From Chlorops oryzae (lineage: Eukaryota; Arthropoda; Insecta; Diptera; Chloropidae), in NCBI GenBank assembly GCA_020466095.1, contig CM035808.1:22379296-22443295 (forward strand): a DNA stretch of 64,000 nt. The letters are read 5' to 3'. The notes beneath the pieces were generated by a model. That model was not told the DNA's origin. It saw only the letters and a list, made by a program, of their open reading frames with translations, and made no database searches. Numbering within the stretch: the first letter of the stretch is position 1; each line of letters begins with the position of its first letter. The position numbers were made by a program, and so were the translations under genes. Positions 1-11,296 of the stretch are shown in pieces.

Positions 1-153
1 AAATCTTTTTTTTTTTTTGGTCTTTCAAAAAAGGCATTAAAATATCGTGTTTAATTAATCATGCCACTAATTGATCCAATTATATTTCCGAAACCAATTA
101 AATTTCCTCACTTTCTGAATGGGGGAAAAATCGAATTGAATTTATGTTTTTGT

Positions 154-166
154 CGGTATAAATAAA
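154..166 (+). promoter_or_regulatory. Possible TATA box upstream of the odorant receptor gene
   Basis: The string TATAAATAA starts at 157, 29 bases before the first in-frame ATG (186). A TATA-directed transcript would start near 187, just past that ATG. If the box is used, the in-frame ATG at 231 (Met16) would be the first codon; it has a purine at -3, whereas the ATG at 186 has T there. In AT-rich DNA this may be a chance match. Confidence 0.3.
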
Positions 167-185
167 CGCGTCCTTTCGATGATGA

Positions 186-1970
186 ATGTTAGAGAGTGCG
201 AAATTCCCGTCCGACTTCGTAAATGAAGAAATGAAGTATTTCAAGGCGGTATTGCCGAACGGAAAAGCGGCAAATTTACCCGTACAAATAAAAGCCTATA
301 AGTTGAACTCACTTTGGCCGCTTGAGGAGACGGCTCCACTGTGCGATTTCCTTTTGCATTATGGCTTGGCTTTTATCCTGCTGGCGGCATACTTTTTCAC
401 GCTGTTCGCTGAATTTACGTTTTTCATTGAAAATTCGGATAATATTGCCAATTTGAGTGAATGTCTGACCACAACTTGCTTGGGTGTTCAATTTTTCATA
501 CGTATTAATTTAAGACTTTGGAATCAAGATGCGATACGAATGATTTTTCATCGATTTTATCAAGAGATTTATTTTCTTAAGTTAGTGTGTGTAGGCCGAT
601 CGTTTTTGTTTTTGTTCTCTATTCGGTTTTTTTTTCTTTTAATCCGATTTTACAGATCCCCAGATGACGAACATCTTCGCAAGGCGATGCATAAGAAAGT
701 GCAAATGGCGGATTATATTACGAAATACTACTACGTTCCATTGGCTTTCATGTACATAAAATATGCGTGGGATATTTTCCAAGCGACCTTACATGACACG
801 ACTAAGCCGTATATATTTCGGATGTCCTTTCGCTTGTACGACGCACAGCAGCCATTTGCATACATAATTACATCGCTCTACACCGGTTGGATTGCGTTTT
901 CCTGTGTGAGTTTAGAGTCTGCCGAGGCTTTCAGTATATGCTTAATGCTATGCCATGCGACCTATCGCATCAAGGAGCTGCAAAAACGCTTAGATAACAT
1001 ATGCAGCGAAGCACGTGCTGAGTGTCGTCACAACGCGGACGAGCAAAATGTGCATTCTATTTTTCATCGAAAGTTATATTCAACTTTTCGTAGACACCAA
1101 CAAATCTACAGGTACGTGCGGTCGTATGAGTAACTTTCCGCCCGCTCGCACGTTGCTCATACGTACTGGCGTTGATGATGTGTGGGCTCTGATGCCGCGG
1201 CGAAAGAACAACTTTTTAGCATCTTTTATTTATACTTTTGCAGTTTCATCAGAGATGCCAAAGCGTATTTCACGTATCATATTTTTTATTGTCTCGGCTT
1301 TGGTGTTATTGTACTGTGCGTAATCTCCTTTGAGTCTCAGCATGTAAGGCGAATAATTTTTGTTAAGCTTGATTGCGCTTTCGTGGAACTCAGATATATG
1401 TATACATATGTGTGTTTGTTTTCGTTATTTTTGTGCAGGATAATGGTATAACCATGTTTCCCTACGTTGGCTATGGTGTTTGGCTTCTATCGCAGGCTCT
1501 ACAGATCGCCGTGATTGGCCATTTCGGACAAATGTTCACGGATACGGTAAGATCAAAACCAAACCCCGATGATACGACGTTTTTGTTAACCGACTTGTAT
1601 AACATGTTAAATGAATATTGTGCTTTACAGTATGCCGAGCTGCAACATAGTTATTACATGTGCCATTGGGAGGAGATCTTGCCCTACGGAGATCCACGTG
1701 CTAATAAATTACTTATGAATGATATAAGATTTGCCATAATGAATGCTCAGCGACCCGTGTTCCTGGATGGTTTGCAATTCGTTTCATTAACTCATAGTAC
1801 AGTGGGCGCCGTAAGTGAAATTAAAAGGAAATTCAATTCCACGCCATAATTCATATATTGTATGTTTGTCATTTAAGGTATTCCGAGCAGCGGTTTCGTA
1901 TGTAATGTTTTTGAACACAATGCACGATGCAAGCGAAACGAAGGCAAATTTTAAGGATAATTCTCATTGA
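186..1970 (+). CDS. Insect odorant receptor (7tm_6 family), six exons
   Basis: This is a ligand-binding odorant receptor subunit. Members of the family form cation channels with Orco in the dendrite membrane of olfactory neurons, with an inverted seven-helix topology. My exon model is 186-580, 656-1111, 1244-1343, 1439-1546, 1631-1810 and 1878-1970. Every junction is GT-AG, phases agree throughout, and the total is 1332 bases (443 residues plus TGA), a normal length for the family. Hydrophobic helices are seen near residues 56-76 and 85-108, then around VPLAFMYIKYAWDI, AYIITSLYTGWIAFSCVS, TYHIFYCLGFGVIVLCVI, GVWLLSQALQIAVIGHF and VFRAAVSYVMFL. The C-terminal exons carry the family's usual pattern: helix 6 ending FGQMFTDT, then the CHWEEI segment, then the short last helix. 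Introns of 75 and 84 bases are multiples of three without stops, so the uninterrupted reading frame overstates the exons. The start could be Met1 (186) or Met16 (231). A polar tail of about 16 residues follows the last helix. I cannot name the Drosophila orthologue. Confidence 0.9.
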
Positions 1971-2659
1971 GAAATTTTCGGCCAGAAATTGAAAAGATAA
2001 AATGAAAAACGACTTCAGTGAAATCACTCTCAAAGTTGAATGTCTCTTATACTGAATTATTTGAAAATGTAAATGAAATGTGTTAAGTATTTATATCCTT
2101 TCAATGATTTAATTTCTTCTTATTTGTCAGAAGGCATTTTCAACAAACAATTTATTAAGCATGCAATGCATTTGACATTAATCCAATTCATTTAGTGCTG
2201 TGTAAACTTGAACTCTGCGTGTGTGTGCATTAAACTCACATTTATACGCTGCAATGATTTTAAATGGAAACTTTTACCGATTTACTCTTCTGTTTCAATG
2301 ACTTATTTGAAGAGCAAATTGTGCACACGTGTTCAAATATATAAAACACTTAAGAATCTAAGTCACTGTGCATACACAGCCTTCATCAATACACGTTCAT
2401 AATACCATAAAGAATGGCACTTGACTTACGTACCTTAGGTTATCTCGATTGGTATTGAAAGCTTACGTAATAAATTGTGCATTGCATAATTCAATATAAT
2501 TTATATTGAGAAAGTAAACGTTCAGTGAATTGTGTAAATTGTTTAAAATTCCTAATATGAGTTCGATAATGAATAGTTAAATAACTGACATTATGAAATT
2601 ATTGTAAGATTGTTTACAATTTTTTTTTTTTAGCGTGAAAAAAGCCGAAAACTCATGCG
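1971..2659. other. 3' flank of the receptor gene, no gene seen
   Basis: AT-rich DNA following the TGA of the receptor gene. Scattered ATAAA-like words could serve for polyadenylation but none stands out. No repeat or coding signal is supported. Confidence 0.5.
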
Positions 2660-4200
2660 TTTTTAGAATCGAGCCATCCCTACGTATGAGTAATTTTTGC
2701 TTGTGTTCAGCTTGAGCGTTGCGTATACGGCCAACGTACGATAGCGAAATAATGGCAAACAACAACTTTGTGAAGTAAATTTCCCCAAAAAAATTACTTA
2801 ACTATTTAGTATTTCCCCCGTCGCTCAATCGATTTGATTATGTTTGATCCGGAGGTCAGAAGAATACCGTGCTTTTTATCTCTTGACTTTCCTTTTTCTG
2901 TTCACAAGAATTTCATGTCTTCATTAGAGGCCCTCAAGAAGTAATTCTTTGGCCTTAAATTAACCATCAAAAGCATAAGAAAAATTTAGATTACATGCAA
3001 AAATTTAACAATATACATGCATAGGTATGTATGTATAGCTATGCTTTTACGCAACGTAAGTAAGTAGTATACAAGTCTTTGGGGCGAAAAGGAAGAGCCG
3101 AAAATGTATTTCTCACAACGTGTTTGTGTTAATCTATGTCCGGATATTAACGGTCACCATTCAAAAGTACAATGAATACATATATAAAAACACACGCACA
3201 CACACACGTAGATATTTTCATGTATATTTGAGTCCCTAGGTTATGTCGTGACAATGACGTTGGCAATCGTTGGCAGCTTTTAACAGAGCCGCGCGACATT
3301 TCCTTCTTGGTAACTAGGTCACTTGACATCGTCGGCTTTCGAAGATACGCAGCTTTGTTTCCTTTTGTGGTCCGGAATTTACATTGCCGTAAAAGCACAA
3401 TGGAAATCCCTTAAGGAAGAAAACAAAAATAGAGTCGGTACACAAGGCGAAAATCAACACCGAAGTCAAGTCGACCGACGAGGAGTCGCTGACAAAAACA
3501 ATTGAAATGCGGCTGAAATTTCCTTTTGCTGTTCTACAGTAGCTTCTGTGATATTTAATGGCACTTCTGTTGTCTTTTGTCCTTAGGTATGAGTTATATT
3601 TGGTGTTATTTCCGAATGATAAGGATATTTATTCGAAGAACCACTGGCGCCATTCGAAGGAAAAGCAAACAATTTTTTTTTTCTTAAAAACTACGATGGC
3701 GATAGGAAATTTCTATTAGATTTTTCTCTTCATGAAGAATTGATCTAAATAATATTGAACCATATTTGAACCATAGAATCATTAGTGATCTTTATAGCAT
3801 TCTACTGCACCTTTATACCCACCCGGCTTCGGTACGTTGCGTAAATGCATAGCTAGACATACAAAGGCATTTACACTTTAACGTCTTTGTATGTGGTCCA
3901 GATTTTTCTTGCGCTTTTGATGGTTAATTTAAGACCAAGAAATTACTTCTTGAGGACCTCTAATAAAGACATTAATTTCCTGTGAACAGAAAAACGACAG
4001 TCATGAAAAAAAATGCTATTTTCCTATGACACACACACGCAGCCAAATAATCAAAGTAACCGGGGAAGTGCCAACCACTTAAGTGATTTTTTTTACCTCA
4101 TAATGTTGTTTTTTGCCATTATTTTGTTATCGTACGTCGGCCGTATACGCAACGCTCAAGCTGAACAAAAAAAAAATACTCATACGAAGAGATGGTTAGC
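2660..4200. repeat. Foldback element or inverted pair of one repeat, arms about 0.4 kb
   Basis: The left arm (about 2660-3075) reappears in reverse complement at about 3825-4200. Shared blocks include CGTATACGGCCAACGTACGA at 2724-2743 against its diverged complement near 4130-4150, the GTTCACA...AGAGG block with the following TTAAATTAACCATCAAAAGC, and AGCTATGC(A/T)TTTACGCAACGTA next to the loop. The loop (about 3076-3824) has no coding signal. It may be a foldback-type DNA transposon or two inverted copies of one MITE. I did not find a clean target duplication. Confidence 0.65.
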
Positions 4201-5617
4201 ATCTATAAGTTAGATACTCCTCATGACATAGCACAATCGGATCGCTTAAATCTATTTCTTATAAAATGAAGCAAGCTGGCAAAGATTTTAAATTATTCGC
4301 AATTTGATTCGTTAGCGTTTTGTTTGCTTTACACATTTTCTAATATGTTTAAAAAAAAAAAAACTGGGTACATTTATCAACCTTTCAACAGCTTTGATAA
4401 AAAATGGTCTCGATTTTTTTTGGATTTTTTTTTTTGTACCATTGTTTTTTGTTTGTTTTGTTTTCAACGAAACTGGAAGCCCGCCCTTTTTGTTTCTTTA
4501 ACAAAAACAGACATCCGTCCACATTGAAGCGAATTGCAACTCATGTATGCGCTTAAAAAAACAGCAACTATGTAAGGCAAACAACTGTGAGAGACATAAA
4601 GCAAAATCCTGAAAAGTGAGAAAACTGAATAACAATTTCAAATAAAACGAAAGAAGCCCCAACAACAACAACAACATCATCAACAACAACAATAAAGTAG
4701 CTCAAAATGTACGAAAATACACATAGATAGATAGAGATACGTAGGGAAAGTAACAAACTTACTTGTTACGCTCACTTGTTATCGTCTTGATGAAGGACAT
4801 GATCTGCTTTCCTCCTTATTGCCATTTCTCAATTTCGTAAGTACAATCTTTTTCTTCTATTTTTGTTTTTTATTTTTTATTTTATTTTTTTGTGTATTTT
4901 GGAAGCTCGGTTTCTTGCAGTTATCTGGTCCTTGTACTACTGTAAACATTATAACAGCATATCTATACACGACATACGTACATACGTTCGTAGTACAAAG
5001 CAAAGGAATAAAGTTCAGTTCAAGGACTTTTTCTATACAAAGTCGTTGTAAATGTCTCAATGATGTACAATCTTTGTTACAGTGTCGTTAATGTGACGGG
5101 CACAATAAAGACGATACTGTTAAAGTTAATGAAGTGTTCTTTTAATGGAGGTCATGAGGGGATGAATATTTGGTTTATTGTCATAGATGGATCTTAACAC
5201 AGAAACAAATTAAGTTTTTTTTTTTTTCGACTCTTTGTATAGTTCGTTTTTTGTTCGTATCTTCTCCTTTTTCTTTCCTTGACTACATTCTTCGTAAAAA
5301 AATGCTTCAACAACGATGTGTACAAGTTGCTCCAGCCATTTGGAGATATTCACGAGAATTTCACGAGAATTATGGTCGATGTAATGGTGAGATTTTTCTT
5401 CGATAATTTAGTAATAACATTTGATGGTTTGATGAACAACATTTTCATAAAAATATATTTATAGACGCTTGAATGTCAAGATTTTGTCATGGAAGCAACT
5501 TTTGAATAAATATTGAACTATTTAAGTCGATTTAAGGTCGCAAATTAATAGAAGATTTTGTAAAAAACAAGTATATGGTAAGATAATCCTTGCTGTTGTT
5601 CTAAGCAAATGGCTTCT
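4201..5617. other. AT-rich stretch without supported gene
   Basis: It contains poly-T/poly-A runs and an AAC-rich stretch near 4662-4692. On the minus strand near 4800 an ATG is followed by eight codons (MSFIKTIT) and a possible donor GTGAGC. On the plus strand a consensus-like donor GTAAGTAC sits at 4838. Neither is enough to call an exon. Confidence 0.4.
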
Positions 5618-6003
5618 GTCGAAACTAGGGATCGCAACAATTATAAGATTTATTATAAAAATTACAATTTCATCGTTATTTCCAAACTCTTTGAAGGAAA
5701 TTAAAAAATAAATATTATTTCATAGTTTTTTTCAAAATATTACAGAATAAGACTTATTTTCTAATACTTATATAAGAATTTAAAAATATCTCTTAAATCG
5801 TAAGAATTATTTTTAAATCATAGAATAAGTCTTATATATTGATTTTTATTTCAAAGTCAGAAAATATGTCTTATTTTACGATACTTAATTTGAAATCGAA
5901 AAGTAATAATTATTTTTGATAATTATTTTGAAAATCAAAAATAAAAATTGATTTTACATATTTTTCGAACGAAACGGCATATTGAAAAAAAATTTTATGT
6001 ATG

Positions 6004-6311
6004 TGTTGGGATATTCCCGTACTTCCAATAAACAATCGCCGCGGATCAAACAAATTAATTGCGCTTACGATACGACTTTCTCGTATGACTCTTTATTACT
6101 AACTAACTAACAGAAAAACATGTTTGCTTCATACATGTGTGTGTGTGGATAACAGTGTTGCCGAATGAATGAAATGTGTAAGTGTTGCTTTTAACTATTA
6201 TTACTCCAACAATATGCGTACTATGAGCTTTTATACCCAATGGCGTTTCCAGGCCTAAATCATTGCAAGCCTTTTGGCCTAACTAGTAATAGCTCAGACA
6301 TTACCCTTACA
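6004..6311. mobile_element. Possible solo LTR inside the hAT-type element
   Basis: A stretch of different composition separates the two inverted arms. It begins TGTTGGGATATTCCCG and ends CCCTTACA, so it has the TG...CA form of an LTR, with AATAAA near its start. A matching 4-5 bp target duplication is not visible (GTATG before, ATACC after), so the boundaries or the identity may be wrong. Confidence 0.3.
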
Positions 6312-6690
6312 ATACCGGTCCATTTTCTTTTGCCCATGCGATTTCCTACTTACGTAATGCATGAATAGTAGCTGGATATTCAGACTAGAATTGCCCAAGT
6401 AATTTTCAGAAATACTTATTATTTTTCGATTTCAAAATAAGTATCGTAATATAAGATTTGTTTTCTGACTTTGAAATAAAAATCAAAATATAAGACTTAT
6501 TCTATGATTTAAAAATAAATATTACGATTTAAGAGATATTTTTCTATTTTTATATAAGTATTAGAAAATAAGTCTTATTTTGTTATATGTTGAAAAAAAA
6601 TAGAAATTAATAAATTAATCTCAATTTTTAAATAAAAATTGCAAATTAAGGCTTTTCTTTTTTTTTTAGGTATTTCATAAAAAAAACCAA

Positions 6691-7239
6691 TGAGCGAGCT
6701 AACGCTGCTTGGCCTAAGTGGCGTTCAATGACTGGTGTTATGTGCGATAAAAAGATAAGCGACCGCTTAAAATCCAAAATTTACCGCACAGTCATCAGGC
6801 CAGTCGCTCTTTATAGTACCTACCGAATGTCTAACAGCAACGAAAGTATCAGAAAGAAAGGTTAGTGTTATGGAAACAAAGATGCTTCGCTGGATATCCG
6901 GACTCACTCGTCTTGATCATGTTCCAAACGTCGACATCCGTAGACGCTATGGAGTTGCGCCAATTATTGGGAAAATGCGAGAAGCAAGGCTACGCTGGTA
7001 TGGAAACGTCCTGAGAGCAAATGAGGAGACTTTGGCAAAGAAAGGCTACGCACTGGAAATCCAAGGTTGCAGAAAACGGGGGCGTCCGAAACAGCGCTGC
7101 ATGGATACAATAAAATGGGACCTAGAGGCTGTAGGACTTACCTCGGATGATGCAACCGACAGAGCAAAATGGAGGAACTGGTCGCGTTTTGCGGACCCCG
7201 GGATAGACCGGGATAGTTAAACACGCAAGAAGAAGAAGA
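6691..7239 (+). pseudogene. RTE-clade LINE, 5'-truncated reverse-transcriptase C-terminus
   Basis: The DNA encodes the C-terminal tail typical of RTE-clade reverse transcriptases. An upstream frame (about 6697-6857) reads RANAAWPKWRSMTGVMC and KSKIYRTVIRPVALY. After a frameshift at about 6855, a frame from 6870 to 7220 reads METKMLRWISGLTRLDH, ARLRWYGNVLRANEE, KRGRPKQRCMDT and DRAKWRNWSRFADPG. The copy ends in a short GAA repeat (7229-7240), as RTE elements end in simple repeats rather than poly(A). Flanking direct repeats of about 16-19 bp (ATTTCATAAAAA...CCAA at 6672-6690 and 7240-7255) mark the insertion. It is dead: truncated and frameshifted. Confidence 0.85.
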
Positions 7240-7420
7240 ATTTCATAAAAACCAAAATTTTGAGTGTATCTCAAGTTTCCGTAGAACAAATTATGCCCAA
7301 TGATTTTTTCGGTAAGAAATCAATGTCATAATTATTGTTTTCGATCCCTGGTCGAAACAAATAATTTGGCGCTAAACGGTTATTCCCTTATTCGTACAAA
7401 CAATTTAACTATCATGCGAT

Positions 7421-8295
7421 TTTTATACCCGACACACTCTGTGTCGAGGGTATATTGCGTTTGTTGGGTTGTGTGTAACACCCAGAACCAGTCGAGATAG
7501 ACCATACAAAATGTATATAGAAATGATCAGCGTCACCAGGAGATTCGATTTAGCCATGTCCGTCTGTCCGTCTGTCTGTCTGTCTGTCTGTCAGTCTGTC
7601 TGTCTGTCTGTATACAGTTATCTTATCGAAGGAGTTGAGCTATCTTGACAAAATTTGGTATGCGTGCTCACGGGGACATGAGTAAGAACAAGTTCGAGAA
7701 TGGACCCGATCGGACCTTTTTTAGGGGTACCTCCAGTACTAGGGTCTGTTATGAAAATCACAAAAACTGCTCTAAACTCGAAGTTTTTCAACATATTTTG
7801 ATGAAATTTGATATTTGAACATGTTTCAAGGCAAGTAATACGATTTTCAAAAATTTTAAAAGTGGGCGTGGCAGAAGGGCGGTTTTCGAAAATTGTCCCC
7901 TACACCCGAACTTCAAATGGGACTTGAACGAAAGTTGGCACTTATGCTTATTTTGTAGCCATAAGCATTCTCCCAAAAAATTTCCTAGATCGGTCCATTA
8001 TTAAGGGTACCTCCAGTACTAGGGTCTATCACAAAAATCTCAAAACTGCCTCAAAATCGGACTTTTTCCAAATATTTCAATGAAACTTAGGATTTGAGCG
8101 AATATTAAGGCCTCCGATTAGAATTCCAATAAATTGGAAAAGTGGGCGTGGCAGAGGGGCAGTTTTCATAAAGAAATATAACAAAAGTCGGTGTATTGGG
8201 CCCCCATATTGATATTAAAAATTATTTGAACACGTGTGTCTGTGTCGGGTATTCTATTGTCAGGCTCGCCTGACTATAACACCCTTACTTGTTTT
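7421..8295 (+). mobile_element. DINE-1/mini-me-like HINE (Helentron-type), family A copy 1
   Basis: The element starts TTTTTATACCCGACACACTC and ends with the hairpin TCAGGCTCGCCTGA followed by ACTTGTTTT. It has the diagnostic layout: TATACCC start, a (GTCY)n array at 7560-7611 after a GATTTAGCCATG block, repeated GGGCGTGGC boxes, a 3' hairpin and a CTTGTTTT end. It has no ORF. Family A is defined by the GTGTCGAGGGTATATTGCG start and recurs at 15.0, 24.9, 56.2 and 60.8 kb. Confidence 0.8.
7560..7611. repeat. (GTCY)n microsatellite inside the HINE
   Basis: Tandem GTCC/GTCT units at the usual internal position of DINE/mini-me elements. It shares its position with arrays in the copies at 38.2 and 44.5 kb. 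Confidence 0.85.
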
Positions 8296-9352
8296 CTTTG
8301 CTTTTCTGCGATTTTCATGCGATTTAAATCTCAAAATCAGACCTTCAAATTGTTATTTGTTCACTCGAATGCTTTAGACAAACTTTTTCTTTCGAGCAAC
8401 TTCAAGCCCAACTAGTCAAATATTAATATTAAATTTCTTTTCCTTCAGTTCGTTTCCGGTTGAAAGATTATTGTGATTTGATATTTTTTTTGGTTGTTGT
8501 TGTTTTTTCTACAAAAATCTTTCGGTATCTAAAAAGAAGAAAGAGAAAAGAAATGGCGTTCATTCCGTTGGAAAATCTACCGAAATCAACGTTATGCAGT
8601 TCAGTTCTCACCTCGGAGCTTGCCTTCAGTCCATCTCAGTTTGCACCAATGTTGAAGCTTACATTGTCTGCGAGAAAAACTGTTCGCACACACACATGCA
8701 TACACACACATCCATGCCAGCGTATGTACGTGTGTGTGCGTGCGAATGAAGTTCATTCATAAATTCCCGTAAAACCGAACACGAAGGTGCAAGCTGGTGG
8801 TCGCACATTGAACGTAATCCTTTGCTTAAAACCATCATCTTACCGCATCACATCGCAATGGCAATTTATTTAATATTCCGAACGTGCGTTTTTTTTCTCT
8901 TCAATCCCCCTTCTTCTTCTTATTCTTCTTGGTCGTTTTCAAATTTCTCGCTTGAATGGAATTTCATTCGTTGCACAAAGTTGTCGATGTCGGACAGTCG
9001 CAAAGCCAGTGCGGCTAAGTGTCCTACGTGCGAAATCATCTGCTGGGTATGGCACATCTTTTTATCTTTCATTTCATTTTTATTATTCTCTATTTTTTTC
9101 TCTCTCTCTTTCATTTAAGAACTGCCTTCGATTTGACCCCCATGAGGACAAGGCAACGAGAGAAAAAGTGTAAAAAAAATTTTTTTTTCTTTATCTTTTT
9201 GGTCTTCTTCTTAGAGTTCAGTTTTAAATAGTCAAAGGATACGTGTGTAGATTGAAGGAAATCCAACAATATAACAGCTTTAAGTGAATTTGCTGCCAAG
9301 GATAAGCCAAAGGCAATGTATGTTAACTTTTAAAGCGATTTCTCTCAATGAT
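8296..9352. other. Unassigned AT-rich DNA with a CA-rich patch
   Basis: Low-complexity sequence with CA/TG-rich words near 8685-8750 and pyrimidine-rich runs near 8905-9115. Short open frames here overlap on both strands and show no family signature. I call no gene. Confidence 0.4.
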
Positions 9353-9483
9353 GGTGTGTGTGTGTGTGTGTGTGTGTGTGTAACGCTTTGCGGTTCGACA
9401 GCTGCAATTGCGAGTGGAAAATTCAACTCTACTCTTCTCAATGGTACGTGGTTGTTGTTGTTGTTATTATTATTGTTGTTGCT
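9353..9483. repeat. (TG)n and (TTG)n/(TTA)n microsatellites
   Basis: A (TG)n run at 9353-9380, and a TTG/TTA trinucleotide run at 9450-9483. Both explain the repetitive open frames that cross this spot. Confidence 0.9.
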
Positions 9484-11288
9484 GCAGTGGTTTTCGTTGT
9501 TGTTTTCAACATCATTTACCATTGGCCTTGTTCCGCCAGAGAGCGTTTAAGACTAATGCTCAATGCCAAATTTAGTTACCCAAAGTTGAAATTCCAAAAT
9601 TCATCATAAATAATGCCGCAAGGCACACAGAACAGCTTAATATCCTTGCTGAAAATTGCATTTTCTGCTTTTCAGAATTCTCTTTCAATTTTATAGTTGC
9701 ATTGAGTTTATTCTTTTTATTTTTCGACTAAAAACAAATATTTTCGAATTAATTTTATGAGAATTTTCATTCTTCAGGATGTGTATGTCGTCCTTCGCAA
9801 TTATCATCAGCATCAAGGATGCTGTTTTTCCATCAATTCTGAGAAAAAGGTTAAATCTACCGTTTAACGCCAATTTTAAGTTTCAGCTTGGGTTGATGGG
9901 CTTACCGATTCTTGTTCTCCTTTTTGATATATTTATTAATATTATTTTGAACGGAATATTTAATCGAATTTGCCAAAAATTTTAAAGTCCTGTTTCTTCG
10001 TCAATATTTATTCATTTTATTTGGCTTTCGATCTCAGAAAAATGCCCCACTTTTTAGCTGAACAAAGCAAACACATTGAATAGTAGGCGTAAGTAATAGC
10101 AATCAATATTCTCCCATGCTATTTTTTGTTTTTGTTTTCCTATATCCAATTTGAAGTTCTTAACATATTTGATTGTGTTATGAATTTATTTCGGAATTAT
10201 TCATTTGCAAAGGAAGTATATTCGAATTTACTTAGATGAGGGAAGAGGAAACCCTTCTTGGCATACCCTTTTCAAGATTTTATTCTAATTTTTCAATTGT
10301 ATAAATAGAAGTGGGTAGAAAAGCGGATTTAAAGAAAAATGCCATCATGACTTTTCAATGTGGTTTTGTAATGCAAATTGTAGGTTTTTTTCTTTTTCAA
10401 TAAATTTTATAAGAATTTGTAATTCAATGATATTTCGACATGAAAAAGGAAATGTTGAATTCGAAGGAGGCATGAGAGTAGACCTCATAATATGAAAGTA
10501 GACATATTTCGGTGTGTATTTCAAAGGTACTTTTAAGCTTGGAAGAGATTAGGTGTTTTATTTGAACGGTGATATATAGTCGAAAATGGTAATGTAGGCG
10601 GCGAGACGAAAAAATATGCTTCGGATTATATTTTTCGCACCCAGATGGTGTTTAAATATCCAGATAATAGAAAAAGGAAAGCCTATACTCATACAGAAAC
10701 AAGATTCATAAGTATTCCGAACACACATAAGAACACCGAATAAAAAGTCAAAAATTTCCTTCCACTTTTAAATGTGCTTAAAGGATTAGATTCGCTTGCA
10801 CAGATATAAAAGAATCAAATTTGAATCAGCAGAAAGGCAAATACTCTACACGTCCTTGAAGATAGAGAAATATTTTCCGGATTCACAACGATTTTCGCGA
10901 TGGTTTTTTAATAGCCACAGGGCTTTTAAAAATTCCTTATCCTTTTAATTTGAAATGATGCGTAAATTACAACCAATTATGTAAACGATTTCCGCTAGTT
11001 TGCATAAAAATGCCTTCCATATGGCACAAAGCAAAGTTCAACGTAACGTCTATGAAGGTCTTGGCAGCGGCAGAAAGTTCTTAATTACAATTCAGAGCGG
11101 GATTTCAAAGCGTTGAGAATATGTTTCTTTTTAGGGCGGCAAGTATTTGAGACCTTCCAGGCGCTGGGTTAATTTAAGATTCCAGTGGGGTTGTCGTATT
11201 ATAAGAATTTCTTTGAAAAAAAAACTTCTTGACAACATTTTGGAGAATTAAAAGAGTTCTTTTCAGTAGTATAACATCCTTTTAAATA
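9484..11288. other. Unassigned AT-rich DNA
   Basis: I see no gene, RNA gene, or repeat with readable ends here. Confidence 0.4.
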
Positions 11289-11296
11289 GCTTATAC

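Larger units (their letters stand above)
5626..7350. mobile_element. hAT-type non-autonomous element with nested insertions
   Basis: The ends are TAGGGATCG (5626) and CGATCCCTG (to 7350). They are flanked by a perfect 8-bp duplication GTCGAAAC at 5618-5625 and 7351-7358, the duplication length expected of hAT. Inside are long imperfect inverted arms (about 5700-5912 and 6408-6620), a possible solo LTR between the arms and an RTE LINE tail at 6691-7239. No transposase remains. Without the two insertions the element would be about 0.85 kb. Confidence 0.8.

Noticed and set aside
9280..9609. Overlapping frames with Val/Cys, Leu and Asn runs
   Set aside because: Produced by the (TG)n and (TTG)n/(TTA)n microsatellites.
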